A DNA stretch of 5,558 bases from an uncultured Clostridia bacterium (GTDB lineage Bacteria; Bacillota; Clostridia; Lachnospirales; Anaerotignaceae), in the NCBI GenBank assembly GCA_910586765.1, contig CAJUJJ010000069.1:1-5558 (forward strand), in the 5' to 3' direction. Numbering within the stretch: the stretch's first letter is position 1; each line of letters starts with the position of its first letter. Made by a program: the position numbers and the translations under genes. The notes under the pieces are model-generated. The model did no database searches. It was not told the DNA's origin and saw only the letters and a program-made list of their open reading frames with translations. Of this stretch, positions 1 to 5,558 are shown piece by piece.

Positions 1-434
1 TTGGCAAAACTTCTGATGTCCGTATGGCACAGTATGAAGCAGAGGCACGAATACCCAAACAAGAACTTGTAAAATCTATGGCTAACATATTTGATATCAG
101 TCCAAATGCTCTTACTGTTCCAAATATAGACAACTACATAGGACTTCTGCACACATTTTTTGCTTTAGAAGATTTATATGGTTTAAAAATCACTACCATC
201 AATGACGAAATCTGTCTACACTTAGATAAATCCGACATTTCTTTATTTCAGATGTTTCAAGTATGGCAGGAACAATCTGCAAAATTAGAACAAGGAGAAA
301 TTACAAAAGAGCAGTACGACCAATGGAGATACAACTATCCTAAATTTGATACCTCCAATCGTTGGGCAAAAGTTTCATCACAGGCAATCAGCGACATTTT
401 TACAGCAGAATTGGATAACAAAAGTGACGAGTAA
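1..434 (+). CDS. XRE-family helix-turn-helix regulator, 3' part (5' end outside window)
   Basis: The reading frame is open from base 3 to the TAA at 432-434. The first ATG (base 24) is internal: the seven codons before it (GKTSDVR) continue a typical XRE fold, so the real start lies upstream of the window. The visible 143 residues begin in the second half of the HTH, with the pattern R-x-AQYE followed by R-x-PK that closes the DNA-binding domain, then a segment ending in DISPNAL. The rest (from about VPNIDNYIGLLHTFFALEDLYGL to the WRYNYP and RWAKV stretches) is a conserved C-terminal region I recognise from HTH proteins carried by integrative or conjugative elements of Firmicutes. That link is from memory of the family, not from a search. 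It is probably a DNA-binding regulator of element genes; its target is unknown. A hairpin terminator begins 10 bases after the stop, and a putative attachment site lies about 170 bases downstream. Confidence 0.8.
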   Translation, partial: GKTSDVRMAQYEAEARIPKQELVKSMANIFDISPNALTVPNIDNYIGLLHTFFALEDLYGLKITTINDEICLHLDKSDISLFQMFQVWQEQSAKLEQGEITKEQYDQWRYNYPKFDTSNRWAKVSSQAISDIFTAELDNKSDE

Positions 435-443
435 GAAAATAAA

Positions 444-489
444 AAAACCCTACCAACTTCCAATTCTTTTTGAAAATCAGTAAGGTTTT
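444..489. terminator. Bidirectional Rho-independent terminator hairpin
   Basis: Left arm 444-453 (AAAACCCTAC) pairs with right arm 480-489 (GTAAGGTTTT) in nine of ten positions, with one C-A mismatch, around a 26-base loop. Read on the + strand it starts 10 bases after the regulator's stop and its 3' arm ends in TTTT. Read on the - strand the arm is followed by a stronger T tract (complement of 437-447). It can therefore end the regulator transcript and also stop the long minus-strand operon transcript, which has no better terminator between here and its last stop codon at 890. Confidence 0.6.
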
Positions 490-530
490 ATGAATTTGAA
501 ATAAATTATTATGTGGGTAATTTTAGAAAT

Positions 531-548
531 GTTGCCATTTCGTTGCCA
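531..548. repeat. Two GTTGCCA direct repeats at 11-base spacing
   Basis: GTTGCCA occurs at 531-537 and again at 542-548, placing both copies on the same face of the helix. They lie 60-75 bases from the putative attachment core at 608-622. Spaced short direct repeats near the end of an integrated element are the usual form of arm-type binding sites for tyrosine integrases. That role is inferred from position and form only; no integrase gene is visible. Confidence 0.4.
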
Positions 549-561
549 ATCACTAAACAAA

Positions 562-573
562 TTTGCTTGCAAA
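562..573. repeat. Short inverted repeat (TTTGC-TT-GCAAA)
   Basis: Arms TTTGC at 562-566 and GCAAA at 569-573 flank two bases. A second small inverted repeat, GTGT-AA-ACAC, follows at 576-585. Both sit between the GTTGCCA repeats and the putative attachment core. They could be protein-binding sites within an element end. They are too short to be significant on their own. Confidence 0.25.
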
Positions 574-607
574 CCGTGTAAACACTGGCTTTGCTCTCAT
601 TGACTTA

Positions 608-622
608 TCATTCCCACTCAAC
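608..622 (-). other. Putative attachment core resembling the guaA 3' end
   Basis: On the minus strand these bases read GTTGAGTGGGAATGA, which translates as Val-Glu-Trp-Glu-stop. Bacterial GMP synthase (GuaA) genes commonly end in Ile-Glu-Trp-Glu-stop with nearly the same DNA, and the 3' end of guaA is an established integration target for genomic islands and conjugative elements. The codons just upstream on that strand read Lys-Arg-Ser, which is not GuaA-like, so only the core is present and no guaA gene is here. This would suit an att copy at the far end of an element or between tandem elements. Which side is the element cannot be decided from this window. Confidence 0.45.
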
Positions 623-889
623 AGACCTTTTTAGATTTGTAGTATTTTATATGGTATTTATTATTCATATTATATTATTTTTCTTTCTATTTGTCCATAT
701 ATTTTGAGCTTAAAAATTTTTTAATATCATTTTGCTATCAGGGCAAATTTATTTATTAAGAACTATGAATAAAAATTCATTTATTTTAATCTTTATTTAT
801 AGTGTACATATATCAAATATCAATAATAAACAGTAATCAATTTAATATAGATACTATTTCAGTATAATAAATAAACTCTTATAATAATA
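623..889. other. AT-rich non-coding region, no gene seen
   Basis: This stretch is strongly AT-rich and full of stops in all frames. It contains only weak structures: an AT-only palindrome near 711-723, a five-base-pair stem around 731-747 (TTTGC with GCAAA), and a six-base-pair AT stem at 765-780. None has a convincing GC stem plus T tract for ending the minus-strand operon, whose last stop is at 890-892. No RNA gene or promoter could be supported. Confidence 0.5.
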
Positions 890-2032
890 TTATTTACTTA
901 AATTTAAGCTAGCAATCCAATCTGCTATCTCTGTTTCATCTGCTCTACTTGAAAATCTTTGTCCCTCCAGCCAAGTAGCACCACTTGTCAATGTTTCAAG
1001 ATTTCTACCACTAGAACCGACACCACTAGAGGCAGAAGTACAGAAAGGAATTACTGTTTTATCTGAAAAATCAATATTTTCAACAAATCCCTTTACAATA
1101 TTAGGTGCCTCTCCCCACCATATTGGATAGCCAATAAATATGATGTCATAGTTTGTTAAGTCTGGCAGTTCTCCTACAATTTCTGGGCGGAAATCTGGGG
1201 AATTATGTTCTGTACTTACACGACTGTTATCATCTGTCCAATCTAAATCATCAGAAGTATATTCTTGTACTGGTGTAATTTGGTATGTATCTGCATTGAA
1301 TACTTTTGCAATGTTTTCTGCAACGGTTTTTGTGTTGTTGGTTGCAGAAAAATAAACAACTAATGTATTGCTTGTATTTTCAGTATCTTCAATAGCCTCT
1401 GTTGTTGGTTGTTCTGGCTGTGTTATAGGTTGTGCTGCTGTACTTTGATTAGAACCTAATGTCATATAGCGGAACAATATTGTAGCAACATCAGCACGAG
1501 TTGCATATTTTGTTGCCTCAAAAGGAGCAGAAACAATATGATTTTGTGTTGCCCATTGTATTGCCTGAGCAGAATAGCTATCTTGCTGTAATTGTGCTGT
1601 ATTTCCAGCATATCTCCATAATATTGTTACAACTTGTTCCAAACTAACAGGGTCATTTACACCAAAATTTCCATTGTCATAACCTGCAACAATATTATTT
1701 TCTGCGACATAAGTAATTGCATTACTATACCACATATTTTCTGATACATCTGCAAAATTTACACTCTGAGATACAGCAGGATTGCCAGACATTCTATATA
1801 ATATTGTTGCCAGCATCGCTCTACTTGTTTTTAAATCTGGTGAAAATTTTGTGTTGCTTGTACCGCTCATAATACCATTGTTATGCACATATTTTACGGC
1901 TTCTGCATAAGGAGCATCTTCAGGTACATCTGTAAAGCCTATGTCATTTACTGCTGCAAATGTACTAAATGGTGCAACTAATAACAAAAGCATTGCTAAT
2001 AATAACGATAATAATTTTTTACCTTTTTTCAT
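890..2032 (-). CDS. Secreted SLH-domain flavodoxin fusion protein
   Basis: A 380-residue protein. Residues 1-26 form a Sec signal peptide (basic MKKGKK, leucine-rich core, likely cleavage after TFA). Three S-layer homology repeats follow at about 33-83, 92-143 and 152-191; they normally bind secondary cell-wall polymer. The binding motif is best kept in the third (ATRAD) and degenerate in the first two, and the third lacks the usual opening F-x-D. A Pro/Thr/Gln/Glu-rich linker (about 192-222) leads to a flavodoxin domain (223-378) with the FMN phosphate loop YFSATNNTK (227-235), GYPIWWGEAP (301-310) and PFCTSASSG (329-337). The loop has Asn at position 232 where the neighbouring paralogue has the usual Gly. 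The start is supported by AAGGAAG eight bases upstream. It is the last gene of the operon, 24 bases after the lipoprotein flavodoxin. It is predicted to display an FMN-binding redox domain on the wall; substrate and partner are unknown. Confidence 0.85.
   Translation of the reverse strand: MKKGKKLLSLLLAMLLLLVAPFSTFAAVNDIGFTDVPEDAPYAEAVKYVHNNGIMSGTSNTKFSPDLKTSRAMLATILYRMSGNPAVSQSVNFADVSENMWYSNAITYVAENNIVAGYDNGNFGVNDPVSLEQVVTILWRYAGNTAQLQQDSYSAQAIQWATQNHIVSAPFEATKYATRADVATILFRYMTLGSNQSTAAQPITQPEQPTTEAIEDTENTSNTLVVYFSATNNTKTVAENIAKVFNADTYQITPVQEYTSDDLDWTDDNSRVSTEHNSPDFRPEIVGELPDLTNYDIIFIGYPIWWGEAPNIVKGFVENIDFSDKTVIPFCTSASSGVGSSGRNLETLTSGATWLEGQRFSSRADETEIADWIASLNLSK
947..1360. repeat. Copy A of a duplicated flavodoxin segment
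   Basis: These 414 bases align without gaps to 2111-2524 (constant offset of 1164) and cover most of the flavodoxin domain of the SLH fusion protein. Long stretches are identical or nearly so, for example around 1087-1137. By hand I count about 23 amino-acid differences over 138 aligned residues. Sequences on both sides (SLH repeats here, lipoprotein leader there) are unrelated, so only the flavodoxin module is shared. Confidence 0.85.
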
Positions 2033-2056
2033 TTGTCATACTTCCTTTCTTTTTTA

Positions 2057-2710
2057 TTAATTGATTGCAAGCCCATTTACCCATTCTATTACATCAGATT
2101 TTTCAACATTACTTGAAAATCTCTGTCCTTCCAGCCAAGTAGCACCATCTGTCAATTCTGCAAGATTTTCACCACTAGAGCCGATACCGCTAGAGGCAGA
2201 AGTGCAGAAAGGAATTACTGTTTTATCTGAAAAATCAACATTTTCAACAAATCCTTTTACAATATTAGGTGCCTCTCCCCACCATATTGGATAGCCAATA
2301 AATATAGTATCATAGCTACTCAAGTCTGGTAATTCTCCTACAATTTCTGGGCGAAAATCTGGAGAATTATGCTCTACACTGGCACGACTGTTGCCATCTG
2401 TCCAGTCTAAATCTTTAGAAGTATATTCTTGTTCTGGTATAATTTGATAAGTATCTGTATTGAATTCTTCTGCAATATACTCTGCAATCATTTTTGTATT
2501 TCCTGTGGCTGAAAAATACACAACTGCTATTTTTATAGAATCATTATCCTTTAGTTGCTCTATTTCTTTTTGACTATCTAAATTTTCTTTTACATTTTCA
2601 GATTGAGTTGTATTTTCTGATGAATTATCTACAGAAGTATTATTGCCACATCCCGCAAACATAAATATTAAAAATATAGTCAAAAATAGATAAATGCCTC
2701 TTTTTAACAT
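2057..2710 (-). CDS. Lipoprotein flavodoxin
   Basis: A 217-residue protein. Residues 1-20 form a lipoprotein signal (basic MLKR, hydrophobic core) ending in the lipobox F-A-G-C, with Cys21 as the predicted lipidated residue; Phe at the -3 position is less usual than Leu. A polar Asn/Ser/Glu/Lys linker (22-59) spaces the domain from the membrane. The flavodoxin domain (60-215) has an intact FMN phosphate loop YFSATGNTK (65-73), GYPIWWGEAP (139-148) and PFCTSASSG (167-175). It belongs to the short flavodoxin_4-like family, whose members are normally cytoplasmic. AAAGGAG lies seven bases before the ATG. It sits 82 bases after the FGE-like fusion gene, with no clear terminator or promoter in that gap, and 24 bases before the SLH fusion. 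The inferred role is electron transfer or quinone/flavin-dependent reduction at the outer face of the membrane; the reaction is not determined. Confidence 0.87.
   Translation of the reverse strand: MLKRGIYLFLTIFLIFMFAGCGNNTSVDNSSENTTQSENVKENLDSQKEIEQLKDNDSIKIAVVYFSATGNTKMIAEYIAEEFNTDTYQIIPEQEYTSKDLDWTDGNSRASVEHNSPDFRPEIVGELPDLSSYDTIFIGYPIWWGEAPNIVKGFVENVDFSDKTVIPFCTSASSGIGSSGENLAELTDGATWLEGQRFSSNVEKSDVIEWVNGLAIN
2111..2524. repeat. Copy B of a duplicated flavodoxin segment
   Basis: Partner of the 947-1360 segment in the same orientation, forming a direct repeat about 1.16 kb apart. It encodes residues of the lipoprotein flavodoxin from the FMN loop to the EGQRFSS stretch. The absence of indels over 414 bases suggests purifying selection or a fairly recent duplication. 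The repeat could support recombination that would fuse the two genes and remove the sequence between them. Confidence 0.85.
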
Positions 2711-2792
2711 AATAATTCTCCTTTCTCATCATATAATTTATTCTTTTTCAGAAAGCATTTTTAGCAAAAATTTCAATTTCATATCATAGCAA

Positions 2793-4235
2793 TTAATGAT
2801 TTACTACTTTTACTCCATTTTGTTGCAACCATTTTGTAATTTCATTTTCATCATAATGAGAGTAGGTAACATCTAAACCTTGTTTAATGGTGCTATTTGG
2901 AGCAAATTTTGCAATAGCACTGATGGTTTGTCCAAAGCGTCCTCCACCCATACTACAAAATGGAATGATATTTTTTCCGCTAAAATCATAGTGCATTAAA
3001 AAACTTCTAACTGGTGCAGGAATAGATGCCCACCAATTACAATAGCCTAGCAATATTGTATCATATTGATTGATATCTAAACCTGCATCTTCTAAATATG
3101 TTTTTAATTCTGGTACTGCATATTGTCTTTGTTCTGTCAATGCTTCTGCATATAAACCTTGTGAATTATGTGTCGCAGAATATGGTACAGCTCTTTCGAT
3201 ACGGAAAACATCTGCATTTGTTATCTGCTGTATTATTTTTGCAAGTCCATCTGTGTTTCCTGTTTGTGAAAAATATACTATCAAAGTTTTTGATGATGTA
3301 GTATTTGCTTTTGTATTGTCTGTACTTGTAACAGTACCAGTTCCATTTGTTGCATTTCTTACTAAACGAACTCCTATGCTATACAAAGGAACATTTGCAG
3401 GAAAAGCACTTCTATAAGCAGAACGAATATGTTTTGGAAAATCATTCCAACCACCACCTCTTGCAATTTTATCATTGCCAGAAGCAGCACCTGTAGGATT
3501 TGATGAAATACTTGTATTATAATCACTGTACCAATCCCATACCCATTCTGCAACATTACCGTGCATATTGTAAAGTCCATAAGCATTTGCTGCATAGCTA
3601 TTGACATCAACAGTATGTTCTAAATAGCCATTTACCCAGCTTCCGCTTGCATCATTATTATAGCCATAAGCATTATAACAATTTGCATTTTCATCTTTTA
3701 CATTACTTCCAAATGAAAAAGGTGTTGTTGTATTTGCTCTTGCAGCATATTCCCATTCTGCTTCTGTTGGCAAACGGTAGCCATTTGCACTTTTATTCCA
3801 TGTAACGATGTTGCCAGAAATAGTATAACATGGTGTCAGTCCCTCTTTTTTACTCAATTCATTACAATATTGCACTGCATCATACCATGTAATATTTTCA
3901 ACAGGAAGATTTTCGCCTTTGTTTTCACTTGGATTATTTCCCATAACAGACTGATATTGTTTTTGTGACAATTCTGTTTTAGATATATAAAAACTGTCAA
4001 CCGTTACATTGTGTTGTACTTCGTCTGCTTCTCTTTCTGGCTCATTTGTTGGGCTGCCCATTTGAAATGTTCCGCCATTTATCAGTACAAAATCATCATT
4101 TGCTTGTTTATTTGTATTTACTACTGTATTTGTTTTTGCTGTCGTATTTGCATTTGTTTGTGTTGTAGCACAAGCTGTCAATGTCATACTAAATACAGTT
4201 ATCACTGATAATAAAACAGATATTGTTTTTTTCAT
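2793..4235 (-). CDS. Lipoprotein with FGE/SUMF1-like domain fused to flavodoxin
   Basis: A 480-residue protein. The signal peptide ends in a good lipobox, L-T-A-C, with Cys22 lipidated. After a Thr/Asn-rich linker (23-46) comes an FGE-sulfatase (SUMF1) domain at about 47-293, with hallmark stretches FQMGSP (57-62), RLPTEAEWEYAAR (154-166), MHGNVAEWVWDWY (224-236), ARGGGWND (258-265) and IGVRLVR (287-293). The two catalytic cysteines of true formylglycine-generating enzymes should fall in the segment after GGGW, but 261-275 has no cysteine, so sulfatase-activating oxidase activity is unlikely; a binding or structural role is inferred. A second Thr/Asn-rich linker (294-316) leads to a flavodoxin domain (317-478) with FMN loop YFSQTGNTD (321-329), GYCNWWASIP (397-406) and PFCSMGGG (425-432). 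This domain is clearly divergent from those of the next two genes. AGGAGG lies ten bases upstream of the ATG and overlaps the glucosidase stop. The fusion itself is unusual. Confidence 0.87.
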   Translation of the reverse strand: MKKTISVLLSVITVFSMTLTACATTQTNANTTAKTNTVVNTNKQANDDFVLINGGTFQMGSPTNEPEREADEVQHNVTVDSFYISKTELSQKQYQSVMGNNPSENKGENLPVENITWYDAVQYCNELSKKEGLTPCYTISGNIVTWNKSANGYRLPTEAEWEYAARANTTTPFSFGSNVKDENANCYNAYGYNNDASGSWVNGYLEHTVDVNSYAANAYGLYNMHGNVAEWVWDWYSDYNTSISSNPTGAASGNDKIARGGGWNDFPKHIRSAYRSAFPANVPLYSIGVRLVRNATNGTGTVTSTDNTKANTTSSKTLIVYFSQTGNTDGLAKIIQQITNADVFRIERAVPYSATHNSQGLYAEALTEQRQYAVPELKTYLEDAGLDINQYDTILLGYCNWWASIPAPVRSFLMHYDFSGKNIIPFCSMGGGRFGQTISAIAKFAPNSTIKQGLDVTYSHYDENEITKWLQQNGVKVVNH

Positions 4236-4245
4236 ATTAATAAAG

Positions 4246-4251
4246 CCTCCT
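4246..4251 (-). promoter_or_regulatory. Ribosome binding site overlapping the upstream stop codon
   Basis: On the minus strand AGGAGG lies ten bases before the ATG of the FGE-flavodoxin gene, and its first two bases (AG) are the last two of the glucosidase TAG stop at 4252-4250. Ribosomes ending on the glucosidase would uncover or reload at this site, so the two genes are probably translationally coupled and on one mRNA. Confidence 0.75.
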
Positions 4252-5558
4252 ATTCGCTTAAATCTGAACCATGAGATGCAATCACCTTTTTATACCAATA
4301 AAAACTATCTTTTTTATATCGGCTCAAATCACCTTTTCCATCATTATCTTTATTAACATATACTAAACCATACCTTTTTGCCATTTCTCCAGTGGAAGCA
4401 GAAACCAAATCGGTACAGCCCCAAACAGTATAGCCCATAAGGTCAACACCATCTTTGATTGCTTCGCCCATTTGTTTAATATGTTCTCTCATATAGTCAA
4501 TGCGATATGGGTCATGAACACTTCCATCTTGTTCTAGTTTATCCTCTGCACCAAGTCCATTTTCTACTATCATCATAGGAATTTGATAGCGGTCATACAA
4601 TTCGTTTAAAAAATAACGTAAACCTTTTGGGTCTATTGTCCAGCCCCATGCACTTTGTTCTAAATAAGGATTTGCTGGACCTCTCATCATATTACCTGCT
4701 GCAATAGGTATCGTTGGGTCATCTGTTGCGGTAGTGCTAGAATAATAACTAAATGTATAAAAATCTACTGTACCATTTTTCAGTATTTCCGCATCTTCTG
4801 GTGTAACATCAATATGAACACCATTCTTTTCCCACAGACGTTTTGCAAAAGCTGGATATGCTCCACGAACTTGCACATCACCACAATAATAATTTGCCAA
4901 TCTTGAAATATCTTGTGCCTTTAATACATCATCTGGATTACAAGTATGAGGATATACTACACGTCCCAACTGCATACAGCCAACTTTATTTTCAGCAGAA
5001 ATATGATGTGCTAATTGTACTGCTTTTGCACTTGCAACTAGCTGGTGATGTAATGCTGTATATCTTTTTTGGGGAACGTCCCAATTTTCGTCAATCCCTG
5101 CAAGTACACCAACTGCTACATCATCTCCTGGAGGAAGTATGCCTCCTCCCATAATATTACCATAAACCCCCATAAGAAGTATATTGATTTCATTAAATGT
5201 TAGCCAATAATGCACTAAATCTTTATATTCTGTAAAAAGTGTTTCACAATACTTTAAAAAGAAATCAATCAGTTTTCTATTTTGCCAACCGCCATATTCT
5301 TTTGCCAAATGAAAAGGCAATTCATAATGACTGATAGTAACCAATGGCTCAATGCCATATTTTTTACATTCTTCAAATACTTTTCTATAAAAATCAAGTC
5401 CTTTTTGATTAGGCTGTTTTTCTTCTCCTGTAGGATAAATACGTGTCCAGTTAATTGACATTCTAAAGCATTTAAAGCCCATTTCTGCATATAATGCAAT
5501 ATCCTCTTTGTAGTGGTGATAAAAGTCAACTGCTTCATGGCTTGGATAATGATATTTT
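4250..5558 (-). CDS. bglA: 6-phospho-beta-glucosidase, GH1 (BglA-type), 5' end outside window
   Basis: The frame is open to the window edge. The 25 residues before the first ATG (5482) match the family (YPSHEAVDFYHHYKEDI), so that Met is internal; about 40 N-terminal residues are missing from a usual length near 475-480. Counting from Met at 5482, the GH1 acid/base is Glu98 in TFNEIN, and the nucleophile is Glu307 in IVENG. The SxxTGxxxKRYG stretch (361-372; Ser361, Lys369, Tyr371) matches the phosphate-binding motif that separates 6-phospho-glucosidases from plain glucosidases. CNPDDV (181-186), the DWGW-like SAWGW (277-281) and VDLMGYTVWGCTD (346-358) also fit BglA. It is a cytoplasmic enzyme that splits phosphorylated beta-glucosides delivered by a PTS, releasing glucose 6-phosphate. 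It is the first visible gene of the operon; any promoter, antiterminator or PTS gene would be upstream. The product call is strong. The symbol is by similarity to E. coli BglA; close paralogues (BglB, AscB) are possible. Confidence 0.92.
   Translation of the reverse strand, partial: KYHYPSHEAVDFYHHYKEDIALYAEMGFKCFRMSINWTRIYPTGEEKQPNQKGLDFYRKVFEECKKYGIEPLVTISHYELPFHLAKEYGGWQNRKLIDFFLKYCETLFTEYKDLVHYWLTFNEINILLMGVYGNIMGGGILPPGDDVAVGVLAGIDENWDVPQKRYTALHHQLVASAKAVQLAHHISAENKVGCMQLGRVVYPHTCNPDDVLKAQDISRLANYYCGDVQVRGAYPAFAKRLWEKNGVHIDVTPEDAEILKNGTVDFYTFSYYSSTTATDDPTIPIAAGNMMRGPANPYLEQSAWGWTIDPKGLRYFLNELYDRYQIPMMIVENGLGAEDKLEQDGSVHDPYRIDYMREHIKQMGEAIKDGVDLMGYTVWGCTDLVSASTGEMAKRYGLVYVNKDNDGKGDLSRYKKDSFYWYKKVIASHGSDLSE

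Noticed and set aside
511..603. A 30-codon + strand ORF starting ATG TGG GTA in the non-coding region
   Set aside because: It has no ribosome binding site, an odd Cys/Trp-rich composition, and overlaps the repeats proposed as integrase sites. It is probably chance.
711..780. AT-rich hairpins as a terminator for the minus-strand operon
   Set aside because: The stems are five to seven mostly A-T pairs with no adjacent T tract in the minus direction. The hairpin at 444-489 is a better candidate.
970..990. S-G-A-T in the SLH flavodoxin (residues 350-353) and D-G-A-T in its paralogue, resembling the covalent flavinylation motif of FMN-bind proteins
   Set aside because: It lies in the flavodoxin fold as part of a GATWLEGQRF stretch that looks structural. 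The full motif with its upstream context is not present, and the third flavodoxin lacks it.
2711..2792. Possible internal promoter between the FGE-flavodoxin and lipoprotein flavodoxin genes (TTGAAA and TTGCTA with AT-rich -10 candidates)
   Set aside because: No -10 box at a proper distance matches well, and in such AT-rich DNA these hexamers are expected by chance.
3070..3417. Plus-strand open frames opposite the FGE-flavodoxin gene (also 4011-4208 and 3098-3301)
   Set aside because: They are antisense to a well-supported coding sequence, lack ribosome binding sites, and have low-complexity Cys/Ile/Phe-rich translations with no recognisable domain.
5269..5538. A second minus-strand frame overlapping the start of the glucosidase
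   Set aside because: It overlaps the GH1 coding frame, whose residues match the family throughout. The alternative translation has no recognisable features.

Overview
The window is AT-rich and the main genes follow low-GC Firmicutes patterns: strong AGGAGG-type ribosome binding sites, Sec signal peptides and lipoboxes, S-layer homology (SLH) repeats, and a phosphotransferase-type GH1 enzyme. An anaerobic clostridial gut-type bacterium, perhaps Lachnospiraceae or a relative, fits best. The genus cannot be told from the sequence, and no database search was possible.

Left part (1-434, + strand): the 3' portion of an XRE-type helix-turn-helix regulator of a kind I associate with conjugative or integrative elements of Firmicutes. 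A bidirectional hairpin terminator follows it. The 455-base non-coding stretch (435-889) also holds two GTTGCCA direct repeats spaced 11 bases apart, a short palindrome, and a 15-base sequence (608-622). On the minus strand this 15-mer reads like the last codons of guaA (Glu-Trp-Glu-stop), a known integration site for mobile elements. I read this stretch as a probable edge of an integrated element, although guaA itself is not visible. Positions 623-889 are very AT-rich with no recognisable gene.

Right part (890-5558, all - strand): four co-directional genes, apparently one operon. In transcription order they are: (1) a GH1 6-phospho-beta-glucosidase of the BglA type, cut by the window edge at its 5' end; (2) a lipoprotein fusing a formylglycine-generating-enzyme-like (SUMF1/FGE-sulfatase) domain to a flavodoxin domain; (3) a lipoprotein flavodoxin; (4) a secreted protein with three SLH repeats followed by a flavodoxin domain. 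Gaps between them are 14, 82 and 24 bases, and the glucosidase stop codon overlaps the next gene's ribosome binding site.

The remarkable point is three consecutive flavodoxins, each predicted to be exported and attached to the cell envelope in a different way (lipid anchor plus SUMF1 domain, simple lipid anchor, SLH wall binding). Flavodoxins are normally cytoplasmic. Genes 3 and 4 share a gap-free duplicated flavodoxin segment joined to unrelated N-termini, which points to duplication with module swapping. A working hypothesis is a surface FMN-dependent redox module, co-expressed with beta-glucoside use; its partners and substrate are unknown.
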